A stretch of 12,144 nt of DNA from assembly GCA_047605685.1 (NCBI GenBank), contig JASGFF010000073.1, positions 1 through 12,144 on the forward strand. Reading direction: 5' to 3'. The DNA is from JAUASV01 sp047605685. Lineage in GTDB: Bacteria > Actinomycetota > Actinomycetes > Actinomycetales > Microbacteriaceae. The notes beneath the pieces were generated by a model, which saw nothing but the letters and a program-made list of their open reading frames with translations, was not told the DNA's origin and did no database searches. This document shows positions 1-5,478 of this stretch, piece by piece (position 1 is the first letter of the stretch; each line of letters begins with the position of its first letter). The position numbers and the translations under genes are program-made.

Positions 1-746
1 CGGCCGGCGAGCGCCCGGCTGTCGCGCGGCCGGCGGCGGGGCCGGCACCGGGGACGCGCGTGGCGGTGTGGACGATGGTGCTCGCGATGACGAGCATCGC
101 GGTCGCGGCCCCGATGGCGATCGAGATCGGCACCGGGGCATCCGCCCTGCAGCCGAGCGACGGCAAGCGCCTGCCCGCCTATGTGACCGCGGAGGCCGCG
201 GAGAAGCCTTGGCTCGGCACCCTTGTGCTCGCCGCCCAGTCGGACGGCTCGCTCACCGCGACGCTCGAGCGCGGCGTCGGCACGGCGCTCGACGACGAGA
301 ACACCGTCTGGTCCACGACGACGAGCCTCGACGACGACCGCGCGGAGCTCGCCACGATCGCCGCCAACGCCGTCTCCCGCAGCGGCTTCGACCTCGGCTC
401 CGCGCTCGCCGCGCACGACATCGCCTTCGTCGTGCTGAGCGGCTCGGCGAGCGACCTCGGCGTCGTCACCCGCGACGCCGCCATCGATGCCCTCGACGCC
501 GACAGCGCGCTCACCGCCGTCGGCGACACCTCCACCGGACTGCTCTGGTACGCCGCGGATGTCGCGGACGAGAGCTCCCCGACGCTCGCCGCCGTGGGCG
601 GCGGGCCGTTCCGGCTGCCGGTTCTCATCGCCGACGGGGTCGTGTTCGGCATCACGCTGCTGCTGGCCGTGCCCACCGGCCGGCGTCGGTCCCGCGTGGC
701 GCCTGCCGCTCACGAGCTCACGCTCACGGAGGACGAGGATGACTGA
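1..746 (+). CDS. C-terminal part of a large membrane protein, probably family 2 glycosyltransferase (5' end outside window)
   Basis: The frame is open to the left edge (first full codon at position 3), so this is the 3' end of a longer gene; the GTG at 60 is probably internal. A hydrophobic segment at about 63-130 is followed by a roughly 160-residue acidic, Ala/Ser/Thr-rich region that looks extracytoplasmic. A second membrane segment at about 615-677 and a short tail ending in an acidic EDEDD stretch complete the protein. The visible part carries no catalytic motif. The glycosyltransferase call comes from established gene order: in many actinobacteria a roughly 1000-residue family 2 glycosyltransferase with many membrane helices lies directly upstream of a DUF5719 gene. 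The stop overlaps the next start by 8 nt, so the two are probably co-transcribed and coupled. It could instead be another polytopic cell-envelope protein; the existence of the gene is secure, its function is inferred. Confidence 0.7.
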   Translation, partial: AGERPAVARPAAGPAPGTRVAVWTMVLAMTSIAVAAPMAIEIGTGASALQPSDGKRLPAYVTAEAAEKPWLGTLVLAAQSDGSLTATLERGVGTALDDENTVWSTTTSLDDDRAELATIAANAVSRSGFDLGSALAAHDIAFVVLSGSASDLGVVTRDAAIDALDADSALTAVGDTSTGLLWYAADVADESSPTLAAVGGGPFRLPVLIADGVVFGITLLLAVPTGRRRSRVAPAAHELTLTEDEDD

Positions 747-2181
747 GCCTGACGGCCCGAGCGGCCCGGCGCCGCGCCCGAGCGCCCGCGCCGTCGCGCT
801 CGCGAGCGCCCGGGTCGCGCTCGCGGTGACGGCCCTGGGCGTCGCGATCGCCACCGTCGGCGCCGCCGTCATCCTGCCGCTGCCGCGCCTGGTGCCGACC
901 CCGGCGAGCACCGTCGTGACACCGGTCGCGACGGCCCAGTCGCTCGTCTGCCCGGGCGCGATGCTGCGGCTCGGCGACGAGAGCGGCACGGACGCGACGA
1001 GCGCCTCGGCCTACGGCACGGCATCCGTTCAGCTCAGTGGCGACGCGGCGCGGACCGCGCTCAACGGGGCGGGGGCGCCGCTCGCCCTGAGCTCGGACGC
1101 CGGGGCGGACACCGTCTCCGGCGCCCAGGCCGAGAGCCTCGACGGCTCCGGGGCCACCGGGCTCGCGGTCGCGGCCTGCGCACCGGTCTCCTCGGACACC
1201 TGGCTCGTCGGCGGCTCGACGGCCGTCGGCCGCACCACCCTCGTGACGCTCGCCAACCCCTCCGACGTGCCGGCCGTCGTCGATCTGGCGCTGTGGGGCG
1301 AGGAGGGCGCGATCCAGGCGGCGGGGGCCAGCGGCATCCGCGTCGAGCCCGGATCGCAGCAGGTGGTCTCTCTCGCCGGGCTCGCCCCCGACACCGCCTC
1401 GCCCGTCGTGCATGTGACCAGCTCGGGAGGCCTCATCGTCGCGAGCCTGCAGGAGACCGTGGTGCGCGGCCTCGAGACGGCGGGCGCCGATCTCGTCGGC
1501 GGCACCGCGGCGGCGAGCCAGAGCCTCGTCATCCCGGGGGTCGTCATCCGTGGCAGCGCCGCGCTCGAGGCCCGACAGGGTGCCGACACGACGGATGCCA
1601 GTGCCGACCTCGCCACCGCGTTGCGGCTGTTCGCCCCGGGCGGCACCCCCGCGACCGTTACGGTGGGCATCGTGCCGCTCGCCGGCGGTCAGACCGAGTC
1701 CTTCGAGGCGACGGTGAGCGCGGCGACGGTGCTCGACGTGCCGCTCGGGGTGCTCGACGACGGCGAGTACACGATCACCGTGACGAGCGACGTGCCGGTC
1801 GTCGGCGCGGTGCGCGCCTCGACGGCCTCGAGCGACGACACCGCCTCCGGCACGAGCGACGTCGCCTGGTCCGTCGTCCCGCCGCGGCTCGTGGTGCCGG
1901 CGTCGGCGACCGTCGTCGACGGGCCCTCGCCCCGGCTGCACGTGACCAACCCGGGCACCGATCCGGTCGACGTGACGATCGTGGACCCGAGCGGCACCGC
2001 CACGACGCAGAGCGTGGCGGGCGGAGCGACGACGTCGCTCGACGCCGTCGCGGGCGGCTACACCCTGAGCGCGACGGGCACGATCGCGGCCGACGTCGAG
2101 TACGCGTCAGACGGTCAGCTCGGCGGATACGCCGTGCTCCCGGCGGCCACGGGGGCCGACCCGGTGCGGGTGTACTCGTAG
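739..2181 (+). CDS. DUF5719 family exported/membrane-anchored protein
   Basis: A 480-residue protein with a short cytosolic N-terminus, one hydrophobic segment at about residues 19-47, and a long Ala/Thr/Val/Gly-rich extracytoplasmic part that reads as repeated beta-sandwich-like strands. Two cysteines (Cys71 in a VCPG context and Cys147 in AACAP) could form a disulfide outside the cell. The stretch WLVGGSTAVGRTTLVTLANP just after Cys147 resembles the conserved core of DUF5719 proteins that accompany actinobacterial glycosyltransferases. The biochemical function of the family is unknown; a role in the cell envelope alongside the upstream membrane glycosyltransferase is inference. The ATG at 739 was chosen because GGAGGA lies 5 nt upstream (728-733) and because it overlaps the upstream stop, a typical coupling arrangement; the longer open frame from 487 is overlap with the upstream gene. 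Confidence 0.82.
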   Translation: MTEPDGPSGPAPRPSARAVALASARVALAVTALGVAIATVGAAVILPLPRLVPTPASTVVTPVATAQSLVCPGAMLRLGDESGTDATSASAYGTASVQLSGDAARTALNGAGAPLALSSDAGADTVSGAQAESLDGSGATGLAVAACAPVSSDTWLVGGSTAVGRTTLVTLANPSDVPAVVDLALWGEEGAIQAAGASGIRVEPGSQQVVSLAGLAPDTASPVVHVTSSGGLIVASLQETVVRGLETAGADLVGGTAAASQSLVIPGVVIRGSAALEARQGADTTDASADLATALRLFAPGGTPATVTVGIVPLAGGQTESFEATVSAATVLDVPLGVLDDGEYTITVTSDVPVVGAVRASTASSDDTASGTSDVAWSVVPPRLVVPASATVVDGPSPRLHVTNPGTDPVDVTIVDPSGTATTQSVAGGATTSLDAVAGGYTLSATGTIAADVEYASDGQLGGYAVLPAATGADPVRVYS

Positions 2182-2195
2182 CGCACGGCCGTGCG
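2182..2195 (+). terminator. Palindrome just after the DUF5719 stop, possible terminator
   Basis: CGCACGGCCGTGCG is a perfect 14-bp palindrome starting one base after the TAG stop. As RNA it could fold as a 5-bp stem with a GGCC loop. No T-run follows, which is common for high-GC actinobacteria but also means the call is weak. It lies in the convergent gap between DUF5719 and the minus-strand gene ending at 2307. Confidence 0.35.
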
Positions 2196-2282
2196 GGCGC
2201 GCGGCGGCGTGGGGGTGGCGGGCGGGCGCTCCGGGCGGCGGCTGCGACATCCGGGCGGCTGGCCGGGCGGATCAGGGAAGGC

Positions 2283-2300
2283 CGGGGCAGAGGCGCCCCG
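2283..2300 (-). terminator. Short GC hairpin downstream of the metallopeptidase-like gene
   Basis: CGGGGC (2283-2288) pairs with GCCCCG (2295-2300) around a 6-nt loop. It lies 6 nt beyond the stop of the minus-strand gene ending at 2307, the expected place for a terminator. There is no U-tract and the stem is only 6 bp in very GC-rich DNA, so chance is a real alternative. Confidence 0.3.
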
Positions 2301-2306
2301 AGCGGC

Positions 2307-2747
2307 TCAGAGGTGCCGGAAGCGGTCGGGCGCGAGGTCCCAGGGGTCCTTGCCGAGCAGCTCCGCGACAGCGCGGAACACGCAGCTCTCCACGACGAGG
2401 CGGCGGTGCACGGCATCCTGTCGGTGCAGCCGGCTGAGGCGCTCGATCGGCAGCCGGTAGAGCAGCACACGGCTCTCGTCCGGGTAGACCCGCCAGCGGT
2501 CGACGCCGCGCTCGCTCGCGAGCTCGGCGGGCAGGCCCGCGACCTCGAAGGTCACGGCGGAGAGCTCCTCCGGCCACAGCTCCTTGAGGTACTCGGCAGT
2601 CGACGCGACCGCCGACTCGAAGGCGTCGAAACGGCTCCACAGCGGCGGCAGCTCCGGGCCGGACACGATCGAGCGGATGCCGCGGCCGTGGCGCTCGCGG
2701 TAGCCGCTGCGGCCGCTGGGCCGCGTGGCACGGCGAGATCGGGCCAT
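2307..2747 (-). CDS. Metallopeptidase-family (Zincin_1-like) protein lacking the HExxH motif
   Basis: 146 residues from the ATG at 2747. The N-terminus is Arg/Ser-rich and contains RERHGRGIRS, resembling the RDRHGRG opening of the short actinobacterial proteins annotated as 'metallopeptidase family protein' (PF06262 relatives). The central part carries the family pattern of an FDAFESAV helix, an aromatic/acidic segment VTFEVAGLP and VLLYRLPIE. Canonical members have an HExxH zinc site near the C-terminus; here the matching region reads VVESCVFRAVAELLG, with no HExxH anywhere, so peptidase activity is doubtful. The start is ambiguous: the ATG at 2756 is in frame, but it would overlap a TAGGAT -10-like box that sits 7 nt before the ATG at 2747, which favours 2747 and a leaderless transcript. 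It is convergent with DUF5719 and divergent from DUF3499, its usual neighbours. The physiological role is unknown. Confidence 0.78.
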   Translation of the reverse strand: MARSRRATRPSGRSGYRERHGRGIRSIVSGPELPPLWSRFDAFESAVASTAEYLKELWPEELSAVTFEVAGLPAELASERGVDRWRVYPDESRVLLYRLPIERLSRLHRQDAVHRRLVVESCVFRAVAELLGKDPWDLAPDRFRHL

Positions 2748-2754
2748 GCGCCTC

Positions 2755-2760
2755 ATCCTA
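2755..2760 (-). promoter_or_regulatory. -10-like box of the metallopeptidase-family gene
   Basis: On the minus strand TAGGAT is followed by 7 nt and then the ATG at 2747, so transcription would begin at or next to the A of the start codon. TANNNT followed by 6-7 nt and an RTG start is the known pattern of leaderless actinobacterial genes. No recognisable -35 element is seen. Confidence 0.42.
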
Positions 2761-2787
2761 GGCGCGCCCAGAGCTGCCCGCCGCCCC

Positions 2788-2890
2788 GCCGAGGGGCGAC
2801 GAAAACGAAGGAGCCGGTGTCCCGACGCGGGGTCACAGGCCCCAGGAGGCGCCCCGGCGCAGCCACTCCTTCGTTTTCGTCGCCCTCGGC
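2788..2890. repeat. Long inverted repeat with AAAACGAAGGAG core (copy A)
   Basis: The 20-nt arm at 2794-2813 is perfectly complementary to 2866-2885, with a 52-nt spacer. Allowing one bulged G, pairing extends outward through GCCGA at 2788-2792 and TCGGC at 2886-2890. The A-rich core AAAACGAAGGAG stands out against surroundings with very little A or T. The same core, also in inverted arrangement, recurs at 7644-7718, so this looks like a dispersed intergenic palindrome (REP-like or small non-autonomous element) rather than a gene-specific site. It sits between two divergent genes, upstream of both likely transcription starts, so it cannot simply be a terminator for either. No target-site duplication is evident. 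Confidence 0.72.
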
Positions 2891-2954
2891 GGCGCGGCGC
2901 GGCGCGGCGGGACGGGACGGGGCGCGGCGAGCGGGGGAGGGGCCGCGCCGACCG

Positions 2955-2960
2955 TACACT
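2955..2960 (+). promoter_or_regulatory. -10-like box of the DUF3499 gene
   Basis: TACACT ends 9 nt before the ATG at 2970, so the transcript would have a leader of only about 2-4 nt. It fits the TANNNT consensus. The expected -35 region is a G-rich stretch without a TTGACA-like match. Confidence 0.38.
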
Positions 2961-2969
2961 GGCGACGAG

Positions 2970-3176
2970 ATGACGACGAGACCGTGCACCAGGGTCGGCT
3001 GCAACGCCGAGGCGGTCATGACCCTCACCTACGTCTACGCCGACGCGATGGTGGTCATCGGCCCGCTCAGCCGCAGCGCCGAGCCGCACAGCTACGACCT
3101 GTGCGAGCGGCACGCGGAGCGCTCCAGCGCGCCGCAGGGCTGGCAGGTCATCCGTCACCAGGTGCTCGGCGCGTAA
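2970..3176 (+). CDS. DUF3499 family small cysteine-containing protein
   Basis: 68 residues that match the N-terminal core of DUF3499 proteins: an opening with Cys6 and Cys11 (PCTRVGC), then MTLTYVYADAMVVIGPL, and a downstream SYDLCERHAER segment. The CxxxxC and CxxH pairs could bind a metal such as zinc, but this is inference; no activity is known for the family. Many homologues carry a longer, low-complexity C-terminus; this one stops shortly after the conserved GWQVIRHQ segment. The ATG at 2970 was chosen because it puts the family's conserved start at the N-terminus and has a -10-like box just upstream. The frame stays open further upstream (a GTG at 2817 with GAAGGAG before it), but that part translates as repetitive Arg/Gly/Ala residues from the inverted repeat. 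It is divergent from the metallopeptidase-like gene, a common pairing in actinobacteria. Confidence 0.85.
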   Translation: MTTRPCTRVGCNAEAVMTLTYVYADAMVVIGPLSRSAEPHSYDLCERHAERSSAPQGWQVIRHQVLGA

Positions 3177-3401
3177 CGCCTGCCGCGTCCGGCGGGCCCG
3201 CGGCGACGGTATGCCGGCCGGGTCGGATGGGCACCCGCCGCGTCCGGTGAGCCCGCTGTGCAGGGTGGGGACCTCAGGCGCGAGGGCCAGGAGCCCCGGC
3301 GCTCTGGCGCGGGACCCCCGGCACCGTGCCGGTTCGCTGACCTCCGCCCGGCACCGTCAGACCCCGTGCCGACCCGCGCCCGGCACCCGGCCGGGGCGGC
3401 C
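3177..3401. other. Convergent intergenic gap with short direct repeats and a hairpin
   Basis: This 225-nt gap lies between the ends of DUF3499 and the RDD gene. A 19-nt sequence at 3182-3200 (GCCGCGTCCGGCGGGCCCG) recurs with two changes at 3237-3255. CCGGCAC at 3318-3324 and GTGCCGG at 3326-3332 form a near-perfect palindrome, and CCCGGCACC-like words recur further right. These could end transcription from either side. I see no gene in it. Confidence 0.4.
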
Positions 3402-4271
3402 TCAGCCGCGGTCCGGGAAGCCGGGCGGCAGGCCGCGGAGCGCGGGGGCGAGCGCCGCGAGCCGGGCGGTCTCGCCGGCGAGTGCCGCGGCCTCGCGCTC
3501 GCGACGCAGCACCGCGATCCCGGCGAGCGCCAGCTCCGGGGCGGATGCCGGCATCGGCGCGACGAAGGCGGATGCCTCGGTGGCGAGCGTCCGCGCGAGG
3601 CGCTCGCGGGAGCCGGGGGCGAGCCGCGGCGCCTGGGCGAGGAACCGCGCGATGCGCCGGGCGAGCGGATCGGGCAGCCGGGCCACGTCGGCGGTGCGCG
3701 CCCAGTCGACGAGCTCCACCGGGACGCCGAACACGCTCACCGGCACGCGAGATACCCGCTCGTTCTGTGCGTAGGTGCCCGCGACCATGTCGCCGAGCCG
3801 GCGCGAGCGCTCGTCGAGCAGTCCGCAGGTCACGGCGATGCCGCCGAGGCTCGCGTACACGTCGAGCAGGCCGACGAGCGCTCGGGCGAGGGCGTGCCGC
3901 ACGCCGATCGCGCCGCCGTCCGCGCGCACCACCCGCACGCCGACCGCGAGCCGGCCGAGCGAGCGGCCCCGGCTGAGCGTCTCCACCGTCACCGGTGCGA
4001 TGACGAGCGCGAGCACGAGCAGCACGACCGAGACGGCGGCGTCGACCGCCTCGTCGGCGAGCAGGGGCGAGGCGAGCAGCGTCATGGCGAGGATGAGGAC
4101 CAGGTAGCCGCCGAGGTACACGGCGGCGTCGATCAGGGCGCCGGCAGCGCGCAGCAGGAAGGATGCCGGTCGCACGTCGAGGCCGACGGCCTCGCCGGTG
4201 ATGACTTGGCCGGTGATGAGTTGGCCGGTGATGAGTTGGCCGGTGGCGCGTTGGCCGGCGGCATCCGTCAT
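3402..4271 (-). CDS. RDD family membrane protein with N-terminal TGQ-type pentapeptide repeats
   Basis: 289 residues from the ATG at 4271; an in-frame TTG at 4283 is possible but overlaps the likely promoter. After a tail of pentapeptide repeats (residues 10-27, TGQLI/TGQVI type) come the RDD-family features: Arg41 and Asp48 in the first helix (RAAGALIDAA), a helix at about 51-70, another at about 78-96, the loop RGRSLGRLAVGVRVVR that is typical of the family, and Asp161 in the RRLGDMVAGT segment. A roughly 120-residue Ala/Arg-rich helical C-terminus is probably cytosolic. RDD proteins have been linked to ion transport in a few bacteria, but in actinobacterial MoxR/SpoIIM clusters their role is unknown. 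It is divergent from the SpoIIM-like gene with 122 nt between them, its usual partner. The N-terminal repeats may vary in number between strains. Confidence 0.85.
   Translation of the reverse strand: MTDAAGQRATGQLITGQLITGQVITGEAVGLDVRPASFLLRAAGALIDAAVYLGGYLVLILAMTLLASPLLADEAVDAAVSVVLLVLALVIAPVTVETLSRGRSLGRLAVGVRVVRADGGAIGVRHALARALVGLLDVYASLGGIAVTCGLLDERSRRLGDMVAGTYAQNERVSRVPVSVFGVPVELVDWARTADVARLPDPLARRIARFLAQAPRLAPGSRERLARTLATEASAFVAPMPASAPELALAGIAVLRREREAAALAGETARLAALAPALRGLPPGFPDRG
4195..4261 (-). repeat. 15-nt in-frame tandem repeat at the start of the RDD gene
   Basis: Four 15-nt units (4195-4209, 4210-4224, 4225-4239, 4240-4254) and a partial fifth, of the type CCGGTGATGAGTTGG on the plus strand. 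Units 2 and 3 are identical, unit 1 differs by one base and unit 4 is degenerate. They encode the repeated pentapeptide LITGQ. Copy-number change by slippage would stay in frame. Confidence 0.85.
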
Positions 4272-4277
4272 GCCTGC

Positions 4278-4283
4278 ATTCAA
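4278..4283 (-). promoter_or_regulatory. Possible extended -10 box of the RDD gene
   Basis: On the minus strand TGC-TTGAAT is followed by 6 nt and the ATG at 4271. TTGAAT matches TATAAT at four of six positions and is preceded by TGn, as in extended -10 promoters. It would give a leaderless transcript and argues against the TTG at 4283 as start. Confidence 0.27.
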
Positions 4284-4321
4284 GCAGTCGTGCCGCGTCG
4301 GTCGCGTATGTCTGTCGCGCC

Positions 4322-4349
4322 CCGGCCCGGTCGTGCCGGCCCGGTCGTG
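4322..4349. repeat. Perfect 14-nt tandem duplication in the RDD/SpoIIM divergent region
   Basis: CCGGCCCGGTCGTG occurs twice head to tail (4322-4335 and 4336-4349). It lies about 33 nt upstream of the -10-like box of the SpoIIM-like gene. It may be a simple duplication or a direct-repeat protein-binding site. Confidence 0.6.
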
Positions 4350-4381
4350 CCCTGCATCCGGGCGGATGCGCCGCCGCTGCG

Positions 4382-4387
4382 TATCCT
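4382..4387 (+). promoter_or_regulatory. -10-like box of the SpoIIM-like gene
   Basis: TATCCT is followed by 6 nt and then the GTG at 4394, so the start codon would coincide with the transcription start. It fits TANNNT, but no -35 element is visible at the right distance. Confidence 0.42.
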
Positions 4388-4393
4388 CGAGGG

Positions 4394-5389
4394 GTGGACC
4401 TCGACGCCCTGGCCCGGGCGCGCGCGGGCGAGTGGGCGCGGCTCGAGGCGCTCGGCCGTCGGCGACGCCTCGACGGCGCCGAGGCCGACGAGCTCATCGA
4501 GCGCTATCAGGCGGCGGCGTCCGACCTCTCGCTCGTGCGCTCGACGGCCGGCGAGTCGGCGGTCGGCGACCGGCTATCGGTCGCGCTCGCGCGAGCGCGG
4601 ATGCACCTGACCGGCACCGGTGCGAACGTGCTCTCCCGGCTTCCGGCGTTCTTCCTCGTGCAGCTGCCGGCGGCGCTGTACCGGGTGCGGATCGTGACCC
4701 TGGTCGTCGCCGCCGCGACCGCCGTGATCGCGGTCGCCACCGGGCTGTTCATCGCCGGCGACCCGCGGGTCGTCGCCCAGCTCGGCGCGGCGAGCGAGCT
4801 GGAGCAGTACGCGCGTGACGACTTCACCGCCTATTACTCGGAGCACTCCGGTGAGGTGTTCACGGCGTTCGTCTGGACGAACAACGCCCTCATCGCCGCG
4901 CAGTGCGTCGCCTTCGGCGTCACCGGGCTGTACCCGGCGTACCTCGTGATGAGCAACGCCGTGAGCCTCGGCGTGGCGGGGGCGGTGATGGCGCACTACG
5001 ACCGCCTGGATGTGTTCTTCCTCTACATCGCCCCGCACGGGCAGCTCGAGCTGTACGCGGTCCTCACCGCCGCGGCCGCGGGGCTGCGGGTGTTCTGGGC
5101 CTGGGTGGCGCCCGGGCCCAGGCCGCGCGCGCGGGCGCTCGCCGAGGAGGGCCGCGCGATGATCGCCGTGGCGATCGGGCTCGTCGGCGCGCTGCTGGTC
5201 TCGGGCCTCGTCGAGGGCTGGGTGACCCGGCAGCCGTGGCCCTGGCCGGTCAAGATCGGCATCGGCACGCTCGCCCTGGCCGCCTTCCTCGGCTACCAGT
5301 GGGGTCTGGGCGGCCGGGCCGCCCGCGCCGGGGCGACGGGCGACCTGGACGAGGTCGAGGCCGGCGCCCGGCAGCTCGTCGCCGGCTGA
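4394..5389 (+). CDS. Stage II sporulation protein M (SpoIIM) family membrane protein
   Basis: 331 residues from a GTG start. The first 85 residues are cytosolic and helical (an LDALARARAGEWARLEAL opening is typical of actinobacterial members). Membrane segments follow at about 100-122, 160-180, 186-203, 206-230, 255-275 and 287-304. The conserved signature PHGQLEL is at 214-220, followed by a helix containing GLRVFWAWV. In Bacillus SpoIIM belongs to the engulfment machinery, but actinobacterial homologues occur in non-sporulating species beside RDD, DUF58 and MoxR genes, so the name does not imply sporulation here. A membrane platform for the MoxR/vWA proteins is a reasonable inference. The start is supported by a -10-like box 6 nt upstream, implying leaderless expression; no Shine-Dalgarno at proper spacing is seen. 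It is normally close to DUF58 and MoxR genes, but here the regulator-catalase pair intervenes. Confidence 0.88.
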   Translation: MDLDALARARAGEWARLEALGRRRRLDGAEADELIERYQAAASDLSLVRSTAGESAVGDRLSVALARARMHLTGTGANVLSRLPAFFLVQLPAALYRVRIVTLVVAAATAVIAVATGLFIAGDPRVVAQLGAASELEQYARDDFTAYYSEHSGEVFTAFVWTNNALIAAQCVAFGVTGLYPAYLVMSNAVSLGVAGAVMAHYDRLDVFFLYIAPHGQLELYAVLTAAAAGLRVFWAWVAPGPRPRARALAEEGRAMIAVAIGLVGALLVSGLVEGWVTRQPWPWPVKIGIGTLALAAFLGYQWGLGGRAARAGATGDLDEVEAGARQLVAG

Positions 5390-5392
5390 GGA

Positions 5393-5431
5393 CGGATGCC
5401 GCATCCGGCGGTCGGGACATCGCCCGCCGTT
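5393..5431 (+). terminator. Overlapping hairpins after the SpoIIM-like gene
   Basis: Four bases after the stop, CGGATGC (5393-5399) and GCATCCG (5401-5407) form a near-perfect palindrome. A second stem, CGGCGG (5406-5411) with CCGCCG (5424-5429), is followed by TT and a more T-rich stretch. The two stems share two bases and would be alternatives. They are placed correctly to end the upstream transcript before the regulator's promoter. Confidence 0.4.
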
Positions 5432-5443
5432 CTCACAGTTGTT

Positions 5444-5472
5444 TTGAGCTGTTCATGATTGTCCGCTAGGCT
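5444..5472 (+). promoter_or_regulatory. Promoter of the Fur-family regulator and catalase, possible autoregulated operator
   Basis: TTGAGC (5444-5449) and TAGGCT (5467-5472) are separated by exactly 17 nt, the best -35/-10 pair in the window. The -10 ends 6 nt before the GTG at 5479, so the transcript is probably leaderless. The region 5436-5462 is unusually AT-rich for this DNA and contains TCATGA and loosely symmetric TGA/TCA elements, so a Fur/PerR-type operator overlapping the promoter is plausible. No clear consensus box can be recognised. Confidence 0.55.
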
Positions 5473-5478
5473 CGGGGC

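Noticed and set aside
724..1941. 405-codon minus-strand open frame opposite DUF5719
   Set aside because: It is antisense to a protein with a clear membrane anchor and family-like core; its translation is Arg/Gly-rich shadow sequence.
2788..2890. Copy A considered as a transposon with its own gene
   Set aside because: Only about 100 bp lie between the outer ends, with no transposase frame and no evident target duplication. At most it is a non-autonomous element.
2307..3158. 283-residue version of the metallopeptidase-like protein starting at 3158
   Set aside because: The extra N-terminus would be antisense to DUF3499 and would translate across the inverted repeat; the family's RxRHGRG opening appears only after 2747.
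2817..3176. Longer DUF3499 start at GTG 2817 preceded by GAAGGAG
   Set aside because: The ribosome-site look-alike is part of the palindromic repeat. The added 51 residues are Arg/Gly/Ala low-complexity, and family similarity begins at the ATG at 2970, which has its own -10-like box.
4195..4261. Short tandem repeat considered as CRISPR or origin iterons
   Set aside because: Units are only 15 nt without unique spacers, lie in frame inside a gene, and encode a pentapeptide repeat.
3258..4610. A 450-codon plus-strand open frame opposite the RDD gene
   Set aside because: It is antisense to a clear RDD family protein, shows no domain-like segments, and its repeats merely mirror the 15-nt repeat of that gene.
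4394..5389. Evidence for sporulation from the SpoIIM-like gene
   Set aside because: SpoIIM-family proteins are widespread in non-sporulating actinobacteria within MoxR/DUF58 clusters, and no other sporulation gene is present.
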